Positions 26,643 to 27,971 of a stretch of 27,971 nt of DNA are shown here, in pieces; within the stretch, counting starts at the first letter, position 1; every line of letters starts with the position of its first letter. The stretch covers positions 1 through 27,971 of the forward strand of contig RPFO01001242.1 in the NCBI GenBank assembly GCA_009746045.1, given 5' to 3'. Under the pieces are notes generated by a model. It had not been told where the DNA came from. It did not search any database and worked only from the letters and a program-made list of their open reading frames with translations. The position numbers and the translations under genes were made by a program. This stretch comes from Mesostigma viride (taxonomy: Eukaryota > Streptophyta > Mesostigmatophyceae > Mesostigmatales > Mesostigmataceae).

Positions 26643-27971
26643 CTCTGGCCCAAGAACCGCACCCGGCGGCACATCCTGCATCTCGTATCTGGTCCATGAA
26701 ATCAGGTGGTTGGAAGCCTCCTCCCGTTCGCATAACATGAAGTTCCGAATTCCACACTTGGGAGCCAGGCAAGTGCCCAACACACAAGCCTTACGCCGGA
26801 TCGAGCAAACCCCCAACTCCTCGCCCAGGTCATGATCGGGCACCCCTTCCTCGTCGTCCAGCACCCTCCCATGCATGGGCAGATCCTCAAGTTCGCCCTG
26901 AAAAGGCTGAACCTGCGGCCGCGACGACCCCACAGACGACCTCGAACCTCCCCCCTCCCTATGAATCCCCTCCACCTCACAAGTAAACTTGTTCACCCAC
27001 TCTGTCGTGTGAGTGGCTTTGAAAATGGAACATGTGGGCACGGACGACCCCACGTCGAGCTGGCTACCATGATCGCACGCGTGGCATTCAGGTCCGCACT
27101 CGCATCTGGCATGAAAAGTTGCACGAAATTTGGCCAACCCCCCAACCATGGACTGCATGGTAGTGTGGTGCTGGCATGCGCACAAGTTCCGCATTTTCCA
27201 CCGCCCCTTGACGCATGCGGGCATATGCTTGCAAAAAGTAGTGTATCCCACATGAACTGTGCTCTTCTGATTCGTGCGTAGCATTGACATCCCTGCCTCC
27301 GTCTCCAAAATCACCTGATTTCCCCCCTCACACCCTCCTCTCCTCCCCCCCCCCCCTCCCTACTGTCCATCCGCCGCGGTGGCTTCAACTCCGGATGGCG
27401 GGAAATGAACACTTCGTAAATCTTCGACTTGGAGACAGTATAGTAGCGCGCACCCTCCGAAAACGCTAGTGTAGTTTGTAATCCTTCTGGTCCATTCACA
27501 ATGAACATCCTTCATGTTCGGAGACGCCCGCGTCAAGTTATCATCCCTCCAGCACGCTTGTATCAGGGCAATGACTTCCGTCGGAAAGCTCGTCTTTCCT
27601 CCTCCTCCTCTCTGGCGCACTCATCAAAAGGTCGTCCTCCCCTTCTTCCATTCCATCCCTGTGACCCCGAACAGTTGCGACAAAGCGCCTGTCAATCCCG
27701 AACGCGCCTCCACAATCCTGTCCGGGACGCCCTCCATTGCCTTCGTAACAAGTCCACACAAGGCCCACCTAAGCCCACGATCCTTCTCAGATGTTCCCAA
27801 GTCGCCAAAAGCCTTCTTGATGTTATCCCGAAGAGATTCCGCCCAATTTTCAGGAAGCCCGCCGTCACAGTTCTTCCTCTTCTTAATGCCGTTGCTCTCC
27901 GCCACCATGGCATTTAGTCTTGAAGCTGCGCAAGACAGAACCTCCGCGCTCATCTCTGGCGTCCTTGTGGT

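Larger units (their letters stand above)
24794..27971 (-). pseudogene. Transposase-like protein, right copy (inverted, many frame slips, 5' end beyond window)
   Basis: This is an inverted copy of 21257-24138 plus the true 3' end. Exons on the minus strand: 25524-24794, 26488-25688, and 26643 onwards to the window edge. It supplies the C-terminus absent from the left copy: PYWLAEVLQEPYQVAATFVRR, GQWVVGVRYWDRFPG, NLVNCYLCMDAGFEHT, then PVE and a stop at 24794. The motifs DYAENY, SDNCSMQFKSR and EQHGKG are retained. Relative to the left copy it has one-base losses at 25303-25306 (G5 to G4), in the GAGCGCGCG stretch near 27712, in GGGCCCTCC near 26055, in GAAAGGGGG near 25853 and in GGTGGG near 25833. 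It also has extra bases near 27298 and 27586, and a G12 linker run. As read it cannot encode a full protein. The start codon lies outside the window. Confidence 0.7.

Noticed and set aside
21257-27971. The inverted gene pair as a missed-adapter (folded read) artefact
   Set aside because: The arms differ in repeat-unit number, in substitutions and by a 3-bp insertion, and are separated by ~655 bp of unmatched sequence with a ~370-bp one-sided end, which a folded read would not give.

Overview
This window is repeat-rich, gene-poor eukaryotic nuclear DNA. The evidence is spliceosomal GT-AG introns, a Ty1/Copia LTR retrotransposon, satellite arrays, foldback elements and no bacterial-type operons. 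The Copia primer-binding site starts TGGTATC, as in many plant elements primed by initiator Met-tRNA. Together with the GC-rich coding style this makes a green-lineage alga or plant a reasonable guess, but the species cannot be fixed from the sequence. The window starts in noisy low-complexity sequence and ends inside a gene, so it may be a whole contig of a draft long-read assembly.

Layout. (1) 1-2710: a purine-only low-complexity tract (GA, GGGA, GGGAGA) interrupted by a ~0.4 kb GCGTAA hexamer array. (2) 2716-8835: a complete Copia element on the minus strand with two 745-bp LTRs that look identical and a TGTTT target duplication. Its gag-pol is interrupted by two frame breaks. (3) 8841-9664: no recognised gene. 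(4) 9665-10416: a foldback element with ~330-bp arms and a tRNA-like B box near its centre. (5) 11069-19286: an ~8.2 kb structure bounded by ~1.03-kb inverted repeats. It holds a ~71-bp satellite array that switches orientation at ~13147, a nested five-part palindrome (14748-15629) inserted in the satellite with a GTCTA duplication, and a 30-bp GT-rich minisatellite. (6) 19287-21087: AT-rich spacer, a TATA-like site, and a ~230-bp tandem array carrying a CGCCGGCCG motif. (7) 21088-27971: two inverted, tail-to-tail copies of a three-exon gene for a ~1,000-residue transposase-like protein.

No cellular housekeeping gene was found. The only convincing proteins are the Copia Gag-Pol and the transposase-like protein. 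The latter has DYAENY, SDNCSMQFKSR and HGKGEVDGAGGTVK motifs, a pattern I associate with a widespread unnamed family of repetitive eukaryotic proteins. Neither copy is intact: the left one has one frame slip in a 13-G run and has lost its 3' end, and the right one has several one-base losses in homopolymers. The most unusual signals are the in-frame 72-bp tandem duplication of that gene's first 5' splice site (three copies against two), the CGCCGGCCG motif shared by the upstream array and intron 2, the exactly modular 206-132-206-132-206 palindrome, and the satellite-filled giant foldback.
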